From: Gammaproteobacteria bacterium
GTDB taxonomy: Bacteria > Pseudomonadota > Gammaproteobacteria > SZUA-229
Reading direction: 5' to 3'
DNA: 13,964 nucleotides
NCBI GenBank assembly: GCA_016764035.1
Contig: JAESSQ010000126.1
Span: 1-13,964, forward strand
Made by a program: the position numbers and the translations under genes
Shown here: piece by piece, positions 7,633 to 13,964 of the stretch
Numbering within the stretch: the first letter of the stretch is position 1
Layout: every line of letters begins with the position of its first letter
The notes under the pieces: model-generated
Told to the model about the DNA's origin: nothing
Database searches by the model: none
Seen by the model: only the letters and a program-made list of their open reading frames with translations

Positions 7633-7788
7633 CGGTAATCTTTAGAGATAATCTTTTAAGGGTGATGCATCGGTATAACGTGCAAAGCACGACAACCTTT
7701 TTAGCTAGCTAGGGATGCTCTGATTAAGTTAATTAATTTCAGAGCATCCCTATAAGCCTGTAAAAGATTACCGTGCTTTGCACGTTAT
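7633..7788. repeat. Nested perfect inverted repeats between gcvH and gcvPA
   Basis: Three perfect inverted repeats are nested in 156 bases. Inner: TAGGGATGCTCTGA (7710-7723) with its complement at 7739-7752, 14 bp around a 15-base AT-rich loop. Middle: ATAACGTGCAAAGCACG (7675-7691) with its complement at 7772-7788, 17 bp; each arm also folds on itself (CGTGC-AAA-GCACG). Outer: CGGTAATCTTT (7633-7643) with AAAGATTACCG (7763-7773), 11 bp. A near copy, TAATCTTTTA (7649-7658), pairs perfectly with TAAAAGATTA (7761-7770), so it competes with the outer stem. In the gcvH-gcvPA transcript this could act as an attenuator or processing site. A decayed nested mobile repeat is the main alternative. It does not resemble the glycine riboswitch. 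Confidence 0.75.
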
Positions 7789-7802
7789 GAAATAAGGATA
7801 AT

Positions 7803-8186
7803 TTATTCGTCTATTATCGCCTGATAAGCATCGGCGTCCATTAGATCAGCAAGCTCTTCCGCGGACGGTTTGATTTTAAACAACCAGCCGCTATCGTAAG
7901 GCGACGTATTGATTATCTCCGGCTCATCGGCCAGAGCTTCATTGACTTCGACTATCTCGCCGCTAATTGGCATATATACATCTGAAGCGGCTTTTACTGA
8001 TTCAACCACGCAACATTCATCACCAGCAACAAATTCAGTTGCCACTTCTGGCAGTTCTACGAATACCAAATCACCCAGTAATTCCTGTGCATGGTCACTG
8101 ACGCCCACAGTCACCAGACCATCGTCTTCAACACGTAACCATTCGTGTGATTCGGTATATTTTAATTCTGAGGGGACTTCGCTCAT
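7803..8186 (-). CDS. gcvH: Glycine cleavage system H protein
   Basis: GcvH is the small lipoyl-carrying shuttle of the glycine cleavage system, moving the aminomethyl group from the P-protein to GcvT and being reoxidised by lipoamide dehydrogenase. The 127-residue product is close to E. coli GcvH throughout (PSELKYTESHEWLRVEDDG, VGVSDHAQELLGDLVFVELP). The lipoylation motif is ESVKAASDVYMPISGEIVEVN with K65 as the expected modified lysine. The C-terminus (SPYDSGWLFKIKPSAEELADLMDADAYQAIIDE) is complete. GGAG (8193-8196) lies 6 bases upstream of the ATG. A well-formed -10 element at 8240-8245 suggests the gene has its own promoter in addition to read-through from gcvT. No anomaly is seen. Confidence 0.97.
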   Translation of the reverse strand: MSEVPSELKYTESHEWLRVEDDGLVTVGVSDHAQELLGDLVFVELPEVATEFVAGDECCVVESVKAASDVYMPISGEIVEVNEALADEPEIINTSPYDSGWLFKIKPSAEELADLMDADAYQAIIDE

Positions 8187-8228
8187 TTCATTCTCCGAGG
8201 TGCGTCATTGTTAGTTGTTCTAATCTTT

Positions 8229-8252
8229 CTGAGGCGCGTATTATACCCTCAG
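8229..8252 (-). promoter_or_regulatory. Putative gcvH promoter with -10 box inside a palindrome
   Basis: The minus strand carries a perfect TATAAT (8240-8245) 53 bases before the gcvH ATG. An inverted repeat CTGAGG (8229-8234) / CCTCAG (8247-8252) brackets it, so a dimeric regulator or a hairpin could cover the -10 box. The -35 is poor: TACAAA at 17-base spacing matches three of six positions. This may be a real internal promoter or a chance AT-rich match. Confidence 0.4.
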
Positions 8253-8283
8253 TTTTGAATAATTTGTATCTGTATAAAGCTTA

Positions 8284-9381
8284 TTAAACAGGCTGTCCAT
8301 CACGAACAAAAACCGGCTTAACGACCGCTGCCTGTAATAATTTTCCGCGGATTTCCACTTTACAGGTTTTTCCGATACCTGTTGGAACCCTGGCAAATGC
8401 GATGGACTTTTGCAGGCTAGGTGAAAACGTGCCGCTGGTAATCTCACCTTCACCCACGACTTGACCCGTTTCATCTTCCGCCATCACTTTCTGATGACCT
8501 CGTAACACACCACGTTCTTCCAGTACCAGACCCACCAGTTTCTGCTTCACACCCGCCGCTTTTTCTGCTTCCAGTGGACCACGTCCAATAAAATCTCGTT
8601 CCACGGGATCCAAAGCAACCGTCCACGACAAGCCAGAAATTAACGGCGACGTATCTTCCGTCATATCATTGCCGTATAAGTTCATACCGGCCTCAAGACG
8701 CAAGGTGTCACGGGCGCCCAGTCCACAGGGCTTGATACCCGCTGCTGCCAGCTTATCCCAAAGCCCCGCCGCTTCTGATGATGGCAACATAATCTCAAAA
8801 CCATCTTCACCGGTGTAACCGGTACGGCCAACAAACCAGTCCCCACAATCAGCACCAAAAAATCGTTTTAGCGGTGCTGCGGCTTCAACGACATCAACCG
8901 GCAAGGCTTCAAACGCTTTTGCACGCGCATTAGGGCCCTGCACAGCAATCATCGCCAAATCATCTCTTTCTTTCACATTGACCTTGAATGCTGGCGCATG
9001 TTTATTGATCCAGGCAAGGTCTTTTTCTCGCGTACCGGCATTGATAACCACGCGATACCACTCATCTGACATGTAATACACAATCAGGTCATCGATAACC
9101 CCACCTTTCTCATTTAACATGCAGCTGTATAGTGCCTTGCCAGCTAGCTGTAGTTTTGCCACATCGTTGGCCAGTAAATATTGCAGGAATGCTCTGATAT
9201 CACCTTGACCAAGATCAACAATGACCATGTGTGACACATCAAACATACCAGCGTCTTTACGTACCTGATGATGTTCATCCATCTGCGAGCCGTAATTTAC
9301 GGGCATCTGCCAGCCAGCAAAATCGACAATTTTGCCATTATATTCAAGGTGTTTATCAAAAAGTACGGTTTTATTATTCAT
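8284..9381 (-). CDS. gcvT: Aminomethyltransferase (glycine cleavage T protein)
   Basis: GcvT transfers the methylene unit from aminomethyl-lipoyl-GcvH to tetrahydrofolate, releasing ammonia. The protein aligns with E. coli GcvT end to end: VDFAGWQMPVNYGSQMDEHH, RKDAGMFDVSHM, LLANDVAKL, the folate-site NEKGGVIDDLIVYY with the conserved aspartate pair (about 97-98), REKDLAWI, DDLAMIAVQGPNA, CGLGARDTLRLEAGMNLYGN, and the C-terminal ITSGTFSPSLQKSIAFARVP and KPVFVRDGQPV. I start at the ATG at 9381, giving 365 residues; a TTG two codons upstream (9387) is in frame but unneeded, since family members begin a few residues before this TxLxxxHL block. No convincing Shine-Dalgarno sequence precedes either. 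It is first of the gcv genes, 112 bases downstream of ubiI, with no recognisable glycine riboswitch in the gap. Confidence 0.96.
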   Translation of the reverse strand: MNNKTVLFDKHLEYNGKIVDFAGWQMPVNYGSQMDEHHQVRKDAGMFDVSHMVIVDLGQGDIRAFLQYLLANDVAKLQLAGKALYSCMLNEKGGVIDDLIVYYMSDEWYRVVINAGTREKDLAWINKHAPAFKVNVKERDDLAMIAVQGPNARAKAFEALPVDVVEAAAPLKRFFGADCGDWFVGRTGYTGEDGFEIMLPSSEAAGLWDKLAAAGIKPCGLGARDTLRLEAGMNLYGNDMTEDTSPLISGLSWTVALDPVERDFIGRGPLEAEKAAGVKQKLVGLVLEERGVLRGHQKVMAEDETGQVVGEGEITSGTFSPSLQKSIAFARVPTGIGKTCKVEIRGKLLQAAVVKPVFVRDGQPV

Positions 9382-9493
9382 AATCAATCTATGTGTGTGG
9401 TGGTCAAATTCGCGCTGATTTTACACTTTTCTCTGTTTGATATTACAGGAGAATAACAATAATACTTACTACAAAAAATCTGTCTTTTTTAGA

Positions 9494-10762
9494 CTAATCC
9501 ACAACGCCCAGCGCCTGTTGGATAATTTTATATTTCAAAGCAGGAATACGGTCGACTAAAGACAAGCCTGCATTTCGTATTTCGCATAAAAACGGGTTAT
9601 CCTGACCGAACAATTCTTTAAAAGCTGTCATCGAACCTTCCATCAACAAATTAGCTCCTTTACGCTGGCGCTGGTATTTTGCCAGCGTATGCAAGGCAAA
9701 CCACTGACGATTTGCCTGCTTTGCCGCAATGATTATCTCCGCCAGAGCAAAAGCATCCGCAATGCCTAAATTTGCACCCTGACCGGCCAAGGGGTGAATA
9801 TTATGGGCCGCATCGCCGATTAAGACTAAACCCTGTTTAACATAGTCGCTAGCGTGACCATGGGATAAAGGAAACGAAAAGCGCTGACTAACGTCCAATA
9901 TTTCACCCAGTTTAAATTCACTGGCTTCGGCTAGCGCAACTTTAAACGCCGCATCATCCAGTGCCATTATTCGTTCAGCTGCTGCTTCGTCCAACGACCA
10001 AACAATCGAACACTGCCCATTAAACAAGGGCAAAAACGCCAACGGACCACTGGGCATAAAACACTGCCATGCAGTATTTTGATGATGCTCACGGGTACTG
10101 ACATTACAGACCACCCCTAACTGCTGATAAGCATGTCTGCTTCGCTGGATGGATGCCACCTCGCTGACCTTCGAGTTAACGCCATCGGCACCAACCAATA
10201 ATTTTGTCAGGATTTTTCGCCCCGACGATAAGCTGAGCGTAGTGGTCTGATGCTCAGGATTGTTCTCATCAGGTTTGTATTCAATACAGGTAATTTCTTG
10301 CGGGCACAAATAAGTAATGTTTTCGGCTGCCTTAATGTTTTCCAGTAACAGCAGCTGGAGAACATCGTTTTCTACAATAGCACCCAGCTCAGAAACGCCT
10401 AGTTCAGCACTATCAAATTGTATCTGTCCTGCCCCGGTCTGGTCCCAGACGAACATTTTATCGAATACGCAAAGTCGTTTGGCCAGTGCTTTTTTCGAAC
10501 CAGATAAATGGAATATACCAATTTGTTTAAACTGTTTTAATGCAGATCGATTAATCGCTGAAACACGAAAACCTGGTTTTGCATCAGGCTGATTTTCAGC
10601 ACATAACGCTTCAATATCCGTAGTAAGTTCACGACGCTCGATGATAAGCACGGAAAAATCAGAACCTATTAAAGCATTCGCGAAGCACAGACCGACAATC
10701 CCACCACCCACGATGACGATATCAACACTATCGGTATCCATCGTAAAAGCTTGCTCGGTCAC
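9494..10762 (-). CDS. ubiI: FAD-dependent ubiquinone-biosynthesis hydroxylase, UbiI/VisC type
   Basis: This 422-residue flavoprotein belongs to the UbiH/UbiF/UbiI (COQ6) monooxygenases that hydroxylate the benzoquinone ring during aerobic ubiquinone synthesis. Visible are the FAD-binding IVIVGGGIVGLCFANAL (15-31), VGADGVNSKV (190-199, the second conserved DG motif) and VLIGDAAHNIHPLAGQGANLG (313-333). UbiI performs the C5 hydroxylation in E. coli; I assign it from GDAAH rather than GNAAH in the third motif and from its place directly after ubiH. The start is GTG at 10762, overlapping the ubiH stop by four bases (GTGA), with AGAGGG (10771-10776) 8 bases upstream. An ATG seven codons further in (10741) is the alternative. 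The family is certain; the exact ring position is inferred from synteny, since UbiF or the broader UbiL/UbiM types can look similar. Confidence 0.85.
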   Translation of the reverse strand: MTEQAFTMDTDSVDIVIVGGGIVGLCFANALIGSDFSVLIIERRELTTDIEALCAENQPDAKPGFRVSAINRSALKQFKQIGIFHLSGSKKALAKRLCVFDKMFVWDQTGAGQIQFDSAELGVSELGAIVENDVLQLLLLENIKAAENITYLCPQEITCIEYKPDENNPEHQTTTLSLSSGRKILTKLLVGADGVNSKVSEVASIQRSRHAYQQLGVVCNVSTREHHQNTAWQCFMPSGPLAFLPLFNGQCSIVWSLDEAAAERIMALDDAAFKVALAEASEFKLGEILDVSQRFSFPLSHGHASDYVKQGLVLIGDAAHNIHPLAGQGANLGIADAFALAEIIIAAKQANRQWFALHTLAKYQRQRKGANLLMEGSMTAFKELFGQDNPFLCEIRNAGLSLVDRIPALKYKIIQQALGVVD

Positions 10763-11994
10763 AGCGGTAACCCTCTGTTGAGGCGTGACAGCTTTCCACT
10801 TAGCCCCATACTTTGCACGGCAAGCTGGCGTTTAATGTTCGGCAAAACATCGACCATTAACAGACTCAATGAACGCAGATGGGCAACAGGTGTTATGGGA
10901 TTGGAAAATGTTTTTACCAGTGTGTCGGTAAAACGGTATACACGTTTAACATCGTCCTGCCGTTGCTCTGCATAGGCATGCAGAAGTTTCGCTGAACCTA
11001 TGTCACCACCCGCGCGGTAACTGTCAACAATACATTCGGATAATTGCGCAATATCTCTTAACGCCAGATTAAATCCTTGGCCGGCCACTGGATGCACATT
11101 GTGCGCCGCATTGCCAATGAGCGCGACGCGGCCGTGTATCATTTGTGTTGCCGCTTGCAAAGACAAAGGGAAGCGAGCTCTTGTACCAGCTTTTTTTAGC
11201 TCGCCCAAACGATAACCAAAACATTGCTGCAATTGCTGTAAGAAATCAGCCTCATCAAGAGCATACATCGCTTCTGCCTGTTGTGGTGATAACGTCCACA
11301 CCACTGAGTAACGATTTTGTTGCATCGGTAAAAACGCTAATGGGCCATTTTCAGTGAATCGTTCGTAAGCGACATTATTGTGCTTTTTACTAGGTGTTAC
11401 ATTGGTAATCAACGCCATCTGCTGATAACTTTTTTGGCTGCTACCGATTGCCAGTAGTTTCATCACCTGTGAGTTACTGCCATCCGCCGCGACCAGTAAT
11501 GTTGCGGTCAACTGACAAGACTTGTCATCACTTACAATCTCAACCGAGACCTGTTGCTCACCTTGCTCCAGTGTTTTTAATGTCGCAGGACAAAATACCG
11601 TAATATTCTTCGCCGTATTCATTGCCTTGAATAACTGCTGACCTACGGTACGATTTTCTAACACATAACCTAACGCTTCGACTGACTCTTGCTCTTTGGT
11701 TAACCGTGTTACACCAAAATGGCCACGGTCAGAAATGTGAATGGTATCGATTGGCTGTGCATGTGGTTCGAGCTCCGACCACAACCCCAAGCCCTCAAAA
11801 ATACAACGACTGCCGTAAGAAAGCGCTAGCGTTCTATCGTCGTAACTTGGCTGTAAATCGGTCTTCAGCGGAAACGCCTCGACCACGGCAATTTTTAACG
11901 ACGTATCTTTTAAGGCACAGGCAAGACTGGCGCCGGCAAGACCGCCACCGATAATGATTATGTCAAAGTGATTATTTGTGTTTATTTCTGACAT
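10759..11994 (-). CDS. ubiH: FAD-dependent ubiquinone-biosynthesis hydroxylase, UbiH type
   Basis: This 411-residue product is a paralogue of the following ubiI, with the same three FAD motifs: IIIIGGGLAGASLACAL (12-28), VAADGSNSQV (168-177) and IGNAAHNVHPVAGQGFNLALRD (293-314). The GNAAH and GFNL forms of the last motif are typical of UbiH, which hydroxylates C6 of the ubiquinone precursor ring. DDRTLALSYGSRCIFEGLGLW (52-72) is also a UbiH-like block. These enzymes act in the Ubi complex, using oxygen. The start is the ATG at 11994, with no strong ribosome-binding site. Upstream, a long hairpin repeat followed by a U-tract separates it from pepP, which may reduce read-through. The 4-base overlap with ubiI suggests coupled translation. 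Confidence 0.88.
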   Translation of the reverse strand: MSEINTNNHFDIIIIGGGLAGASLACALKDTSLKIAVVEAFPLKTDLQPSYDDRTLALSYGSRCIFEGLGLWSELEPHAQPIDTIHISDRGHFGVTRLTKEQESVEALGYVLENRTVGQQLFKAMNTAKNITVFCPATLKTLEQGEQQVSVEIVSDDKSCQLTATLLVAADGSNSQVMKLLAIGSSQKSYQQMALITNVTPSKKHNNVAYERFTENGPLAFLPMQQNRYSVVWTLSPQQAEAMYALDEADFLQQLQQCFGYRLGELKKAGTRARFPLSLQAATQMIHGRVALIGNAAHNVHPVAGQGFNLALRDIAQLSECIVDSYRAGGDIGSAKLLHAYAEQRQDDVKRVYRFTDTLVKTFSNPITPVAHLRSLSLLMVDVLPNIKRQLAVQSMGLSGKLSRLNRGLPL

Positions 11995-12014
11995 GATATT
12001 TATTGATTCAGGCT

Positions 12015-12107
<93 letters not shown>

Positions 12108-12138
12108 ATTTCCTTCAATAACCTTTAATCACAAACAA

Positions 12139-13440
12139 TTAAGAAGCCATCACACTTTCGACTTCAGCCACTGTTCGCGGCAACCCTTTTGTTAATAACT
12201 CATAGCCGTCTTTCGTCACGGCGAGATCATCTTCAATTCGCACACCGATATTCCACCAGCGTTTAGCACCACGACTACCAGCAGGAATATACAGCCCTGG
12301 CTCGACCGTTAACACCATTCCTTTTTCCAGCAAACGCCAGTTGCCATCCACTTTATAATCGCCGACATCATGCACATCCATACCTAACCAATGACCGGTA
12401 CGGTGCATATAATATTTCATGTAACTGCCATCTTTAATCAACTGTGCGGGTTTGCCTTTTAACAGTCCAATTTCTACCATACCTTTGGTCAATGCTTTGA
12501 CCGCAGCGCGGTGTGGATCATCCCAATGGTTACCCGGTTTTACTTTGGCAAAAGCAGCATTCTGCGCTTCTAGCACAACTTCGTATATTTCCTGCTGCGC
12601 CGCGGTGAACTTTCCATTTACCGGAAAGGTACGGGTAATATCGGCAGCGTAGCCCTGATACTCAGCACCGGCATCGATTAAGACCAGATCTTTATTTTGT
12701 AATTCTGCATTGTTTTCAGTGTAGTGCAGGATGCAGCTATTCTCACCTCCACCGACGATAGAAGAATACGCCCAGCCCGCACCGTTACGTTTAAATTCAA
12801 AAAGAAATTCGGCTTCAAGCTCATACTCATTGACTCCCGGTTCACATTTTTTCATCGCGTTAATGTGTGCCGTAACCGAAATTTTTGCTGCCTTACGCAT
12901 CAAGCTCAGCTCTTCACGTGATTTATACAGGCGCATGTCGTGCAACAAGTATTCTAACGAAACAAATTCATACGGCACACGTGCGCCTGAGCGAGATTTT
13001 TTACGCAAATCATTGACGCATTTCATAACATGTTTGTCGAACGATGGCTTCAGACCAATGCTGTAGTAAACACTTTCTCTGTCTTCCATCAACCCCGGCA
13101 GTATATCTTCCAGGTCATCGATGGGATAAGCATCATCGGCATCAAAAAATTCAACAGCACCTTCCATGCCGTAACGACGACCATCCCAGGTTTCTTTCTT
13201 TGGGTCACGGTCACGACAAAACAGCACATACTCTCCCTGTTTACGATTAGGGATAAGTACGATGACAGAATCAGGTTCATTAAAACCACTGAGATACATG
13301 AAATCACTGTCCTGCCGAAATCCGTGCTCCACATCCCGGTTGCGTATCAGCGTGGGTGCGGCAGGCAAGATAGCTACCGAATTGTCACTCATCATGCGCA
13401 TTAACTGTTTGCGACGTTTGATATAAATTTTATTATTCAA
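12139..13440 (-). CDS. pepP: Xaa-Pro aminopeptidase (aminopeptidase P)
   Basis: This M24B metallopeptidase releases N-terminal residues preceding proline and uses two Mn2+ ions. All five metal ligands are visible in the pita-bread domain: D256 (LIDAG), D267 (AADITR), H350 (GHWLG), E380 (TVEPGLYI) and E403 (RIEDD). H239 (LHYTEN) and H357 (DVHDVG) match the known catalytic-site histidines. The N-terminal creatinase-like domain contains RQDSDFMYLSGFNEPDSVIVL. The 433-residue length equals that of well-studied homologues (E. coli 441). The start is unusual: the best frame begins at TTG (13440), with GAGAAG nine bases upstream. The first ATG, 13 codons later, would remove the conserved RRKQL helix, and an in-frame stop precedes the TTG closely. 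The gene lies 59 bases downstream of the ygfB-like gene, as in the E. coli cluster. Confidence 0.95.
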   Translation of the reverse strand: MNNKIYIKRRKQLMRMMSDNSVAILPAAPTLIRNRDVEHGFRQDSDFMYLSGFNEPDSVIVLIPNRKQGEYVLFCRDRDPKKETWDGRRYGMEGAVEFFDADDAYPIDDLEDILPGLMEDRESVYYSIGLKPSFDKHVMKCVNDLRKKSRSGARVPYEFVSLEYLLHDMRLYKSREELSLMRKAAKISVTAHINAMKKCEPGVNEYELEAEFLFEFKRNGAGWAYSSIVGGGENSCILHYTENNAELQNKDLVLIDAGAEYQGYAADITRTFPVNGKFTAAQQEIYEVVLEAQNAAFAKVKPGNHWDDPHRAAVKALTKGMVEIGLLKGKPAQLIKDGSYMKYYMHRTGHWLGMDVHDVGDYKVDGNWRLLEKGMVLTVEPGLYIPAGSRGAKRWWNIGVRIEDDLAVTKDGYELLTKGLPRTVAEVESVMAS

Positions 13441-13499
13441 TCTAGATTGCTTCTCTGATTATTATTGTTAATTGGTCCATAGATCCAAACAAAGGTGTA

Positions 13500-13964
13500 T
13501 TAATGAACCGTTTGTGATGACTGCAAGGGCTGCAACTCTTCGTAGATTAGCAGCGTGCCCATACGAACATATTCGCTGACTTCCATAAAAGCCACTTCGT
13601 CTTCTTCATCGCCTTCTTCAGAAACAGCCAGTTCGGCTTCTTCGTCCACCACATAACCGGCACGCGATATCTCGATGATATCTTTTATCAACTCTTTGCT
13701 ATCAGCAGGCAATTCGGTGTCTTCTTTAATGCCACCGATGGCAAGACCAAAAACAAAACCCTGACACCATATACCCAGTGCTTCGACACGCGCCTCCAGA
13801 GGCTCATCATCATCAGGCAGCATTAATAAAAAATTAGAATCGATATCATTCATCTGTTCCACCGACATCTGATGAATCTGAAGTAACTTTTTACCTGCCT
13901 GCTGTAAGCTCTTAGTCGATTCTTCGTGCTCACCCAGCACATGTAGCATCCACTGGGAAGCCTC
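13500..13964 (-). CDS. ygfB: YgfB/UPF0149-family protein, N-terminus outside the window
   Basis: The frame stays open to the window edge (upstream codons read EASQW before the methionine at 13949), so this is a 3' portion of 154 residues; E. coli YgfB has about 190. The matching segments are the FLLMLPDDDEPLEARVEALGIWCQGFVFGL block (YgfB-like LPDGDD...RADALAGWVNHFLLGLG), IKDIIEISRAGYVVDEE, a strongly acidic run (residues ~113-127 from that methionine), and EVSEYVRMGTLLIYEEL. The family is a small, mostly helical cytoplasmic protein. A Pseudomonas homologue has been linked to transcriptional control, but the general function is unclear. Placement immediately before pepP is conserved in gammaproteobacteria and supports the name. 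The gene ends at TAA (13500-13502). Confidence 0.88.
   Translation of the reverse strand, partial: EASQWMLHVLGEHEESTKSLQQAGKKLLQIHQMSVEQMNDIDSNFLLMLPDDDEPLEARVEALGIWCQGFVFGLAIGGIKEDTELPADSKELIKDIIEISRAGYVVDEEAELAVSEEGDEEDEVAFMEVSEYVRMGTLLIYEELQPLQSSQTVH

Noticed and set aside
7633..7788. CRISPR array or integron attachment site
   Set aside because: The repeats are inverted and nested, not regularly spaced direct repeats, and there are no cas or integrase genes nearby.
9379..9387. TTG at 9387 as the gcvT start
   Set aside because: An ATG two codons later fits the family's N-terminus as well, and no ribosome-binding site favours the TTG.
9388..9493. Possible glycine riboswitch upstream of gcvT
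   Set aside because: The gap is only about 110 bases, AT-rich, and lacks the conserved paired-aptamer motifs of glycine riboswitches; nothing supports the call beyond its position.
9473..9494. Terminator after ubiI (A6-GACAGA-T6 on the minus strand)
   Set aside because: The stem is only A-T pairs or a 4-bp GTCT/AGAC alternative, too weak to call.
13030..13404. 124-residue open frame antisense to pepP, and other long plus-strand frames opposite gcvH, gcvPB and ubiI
   Set aside because: Each lies fully inside a well-conserved gene on the other strand, has no recognisable domain or ribosome-binding site, and looks like a by-product of codon composition.

Overview
The window looks like chromosomal DNA from a gammaproteobacterium outside the Enterobacterales, with moderate, slightly AT-rich composition. 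The main evidence is gene order. On the minus strand the right two thirds read ygfB (UPF0149) - pepP - ubiH - ubiI - gcvT - gcvH - gcvPA - gcvPB. This is the arrangement known from Escherichia coli (ygfB-pepP-ubiH-visC/ubiI and gcvTHP), except that the glycine decarboxylase P-protein is encoded as two subunits.

Left part (1-4750), mixed strands. It starts with the C-terminal portion of a TauE/SafE-type membrane transporter (+). Next is a minus-strand protein with two tandem methylglyoxal-synthase-like domains, of which only the second keeps the catalytic residues. A 679-base stretch follows with no intact gene; it holds a short relic resembling the N-terminus of an IS6-family transposase. Then come a MipA/OmpV-type outer-membrane protein and an exported chalcone-isomerase-like protein (both -), and a membrane-anchored diguanylate cyclase with an intact GGEEF motif and I-site (+).

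Right part (4750-13964), all minus strand. The four genes gcvT, gcvH, gcvPA and gcvPB supply every dedicated protein of the glycine cleavage system; the shared L-protein (lipoamide dehydrogenase) is not here. Upstream lie two paralogous FAD monooxygenases of ubiquinone ring hydroxylation (ubiH and ubiI, overlapping by 4 bases), the proline aminopeptidase PepP, and a YgfB-like protein cut by the window edge. Single-base (gcvPA/gcvPB) and 4-base (ubiH/ubiI) overlaps point to translational coupling.

Three intergenic structures stand out. One is a set of nested perfect inverted repeats between gcvH and gcvPA. Another is a long repeat hairpin between pepP and ubiH, whose mismatches become G-U pairs only in the minus-strand RNA and which is followed by a U-tract. 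The third is a REP/MITE-like hairpin between the converging cyclase gene and gcvPB. I found no CRISPR array, tRNA, rRNA or recognisable glycine riboswitch. The strongest candidates for something under-described are the two-domain methylglyoxal-synthase-like protein and the gcvH-gcvPA intergenic structure; most of the rest is well-known housekeeping content.
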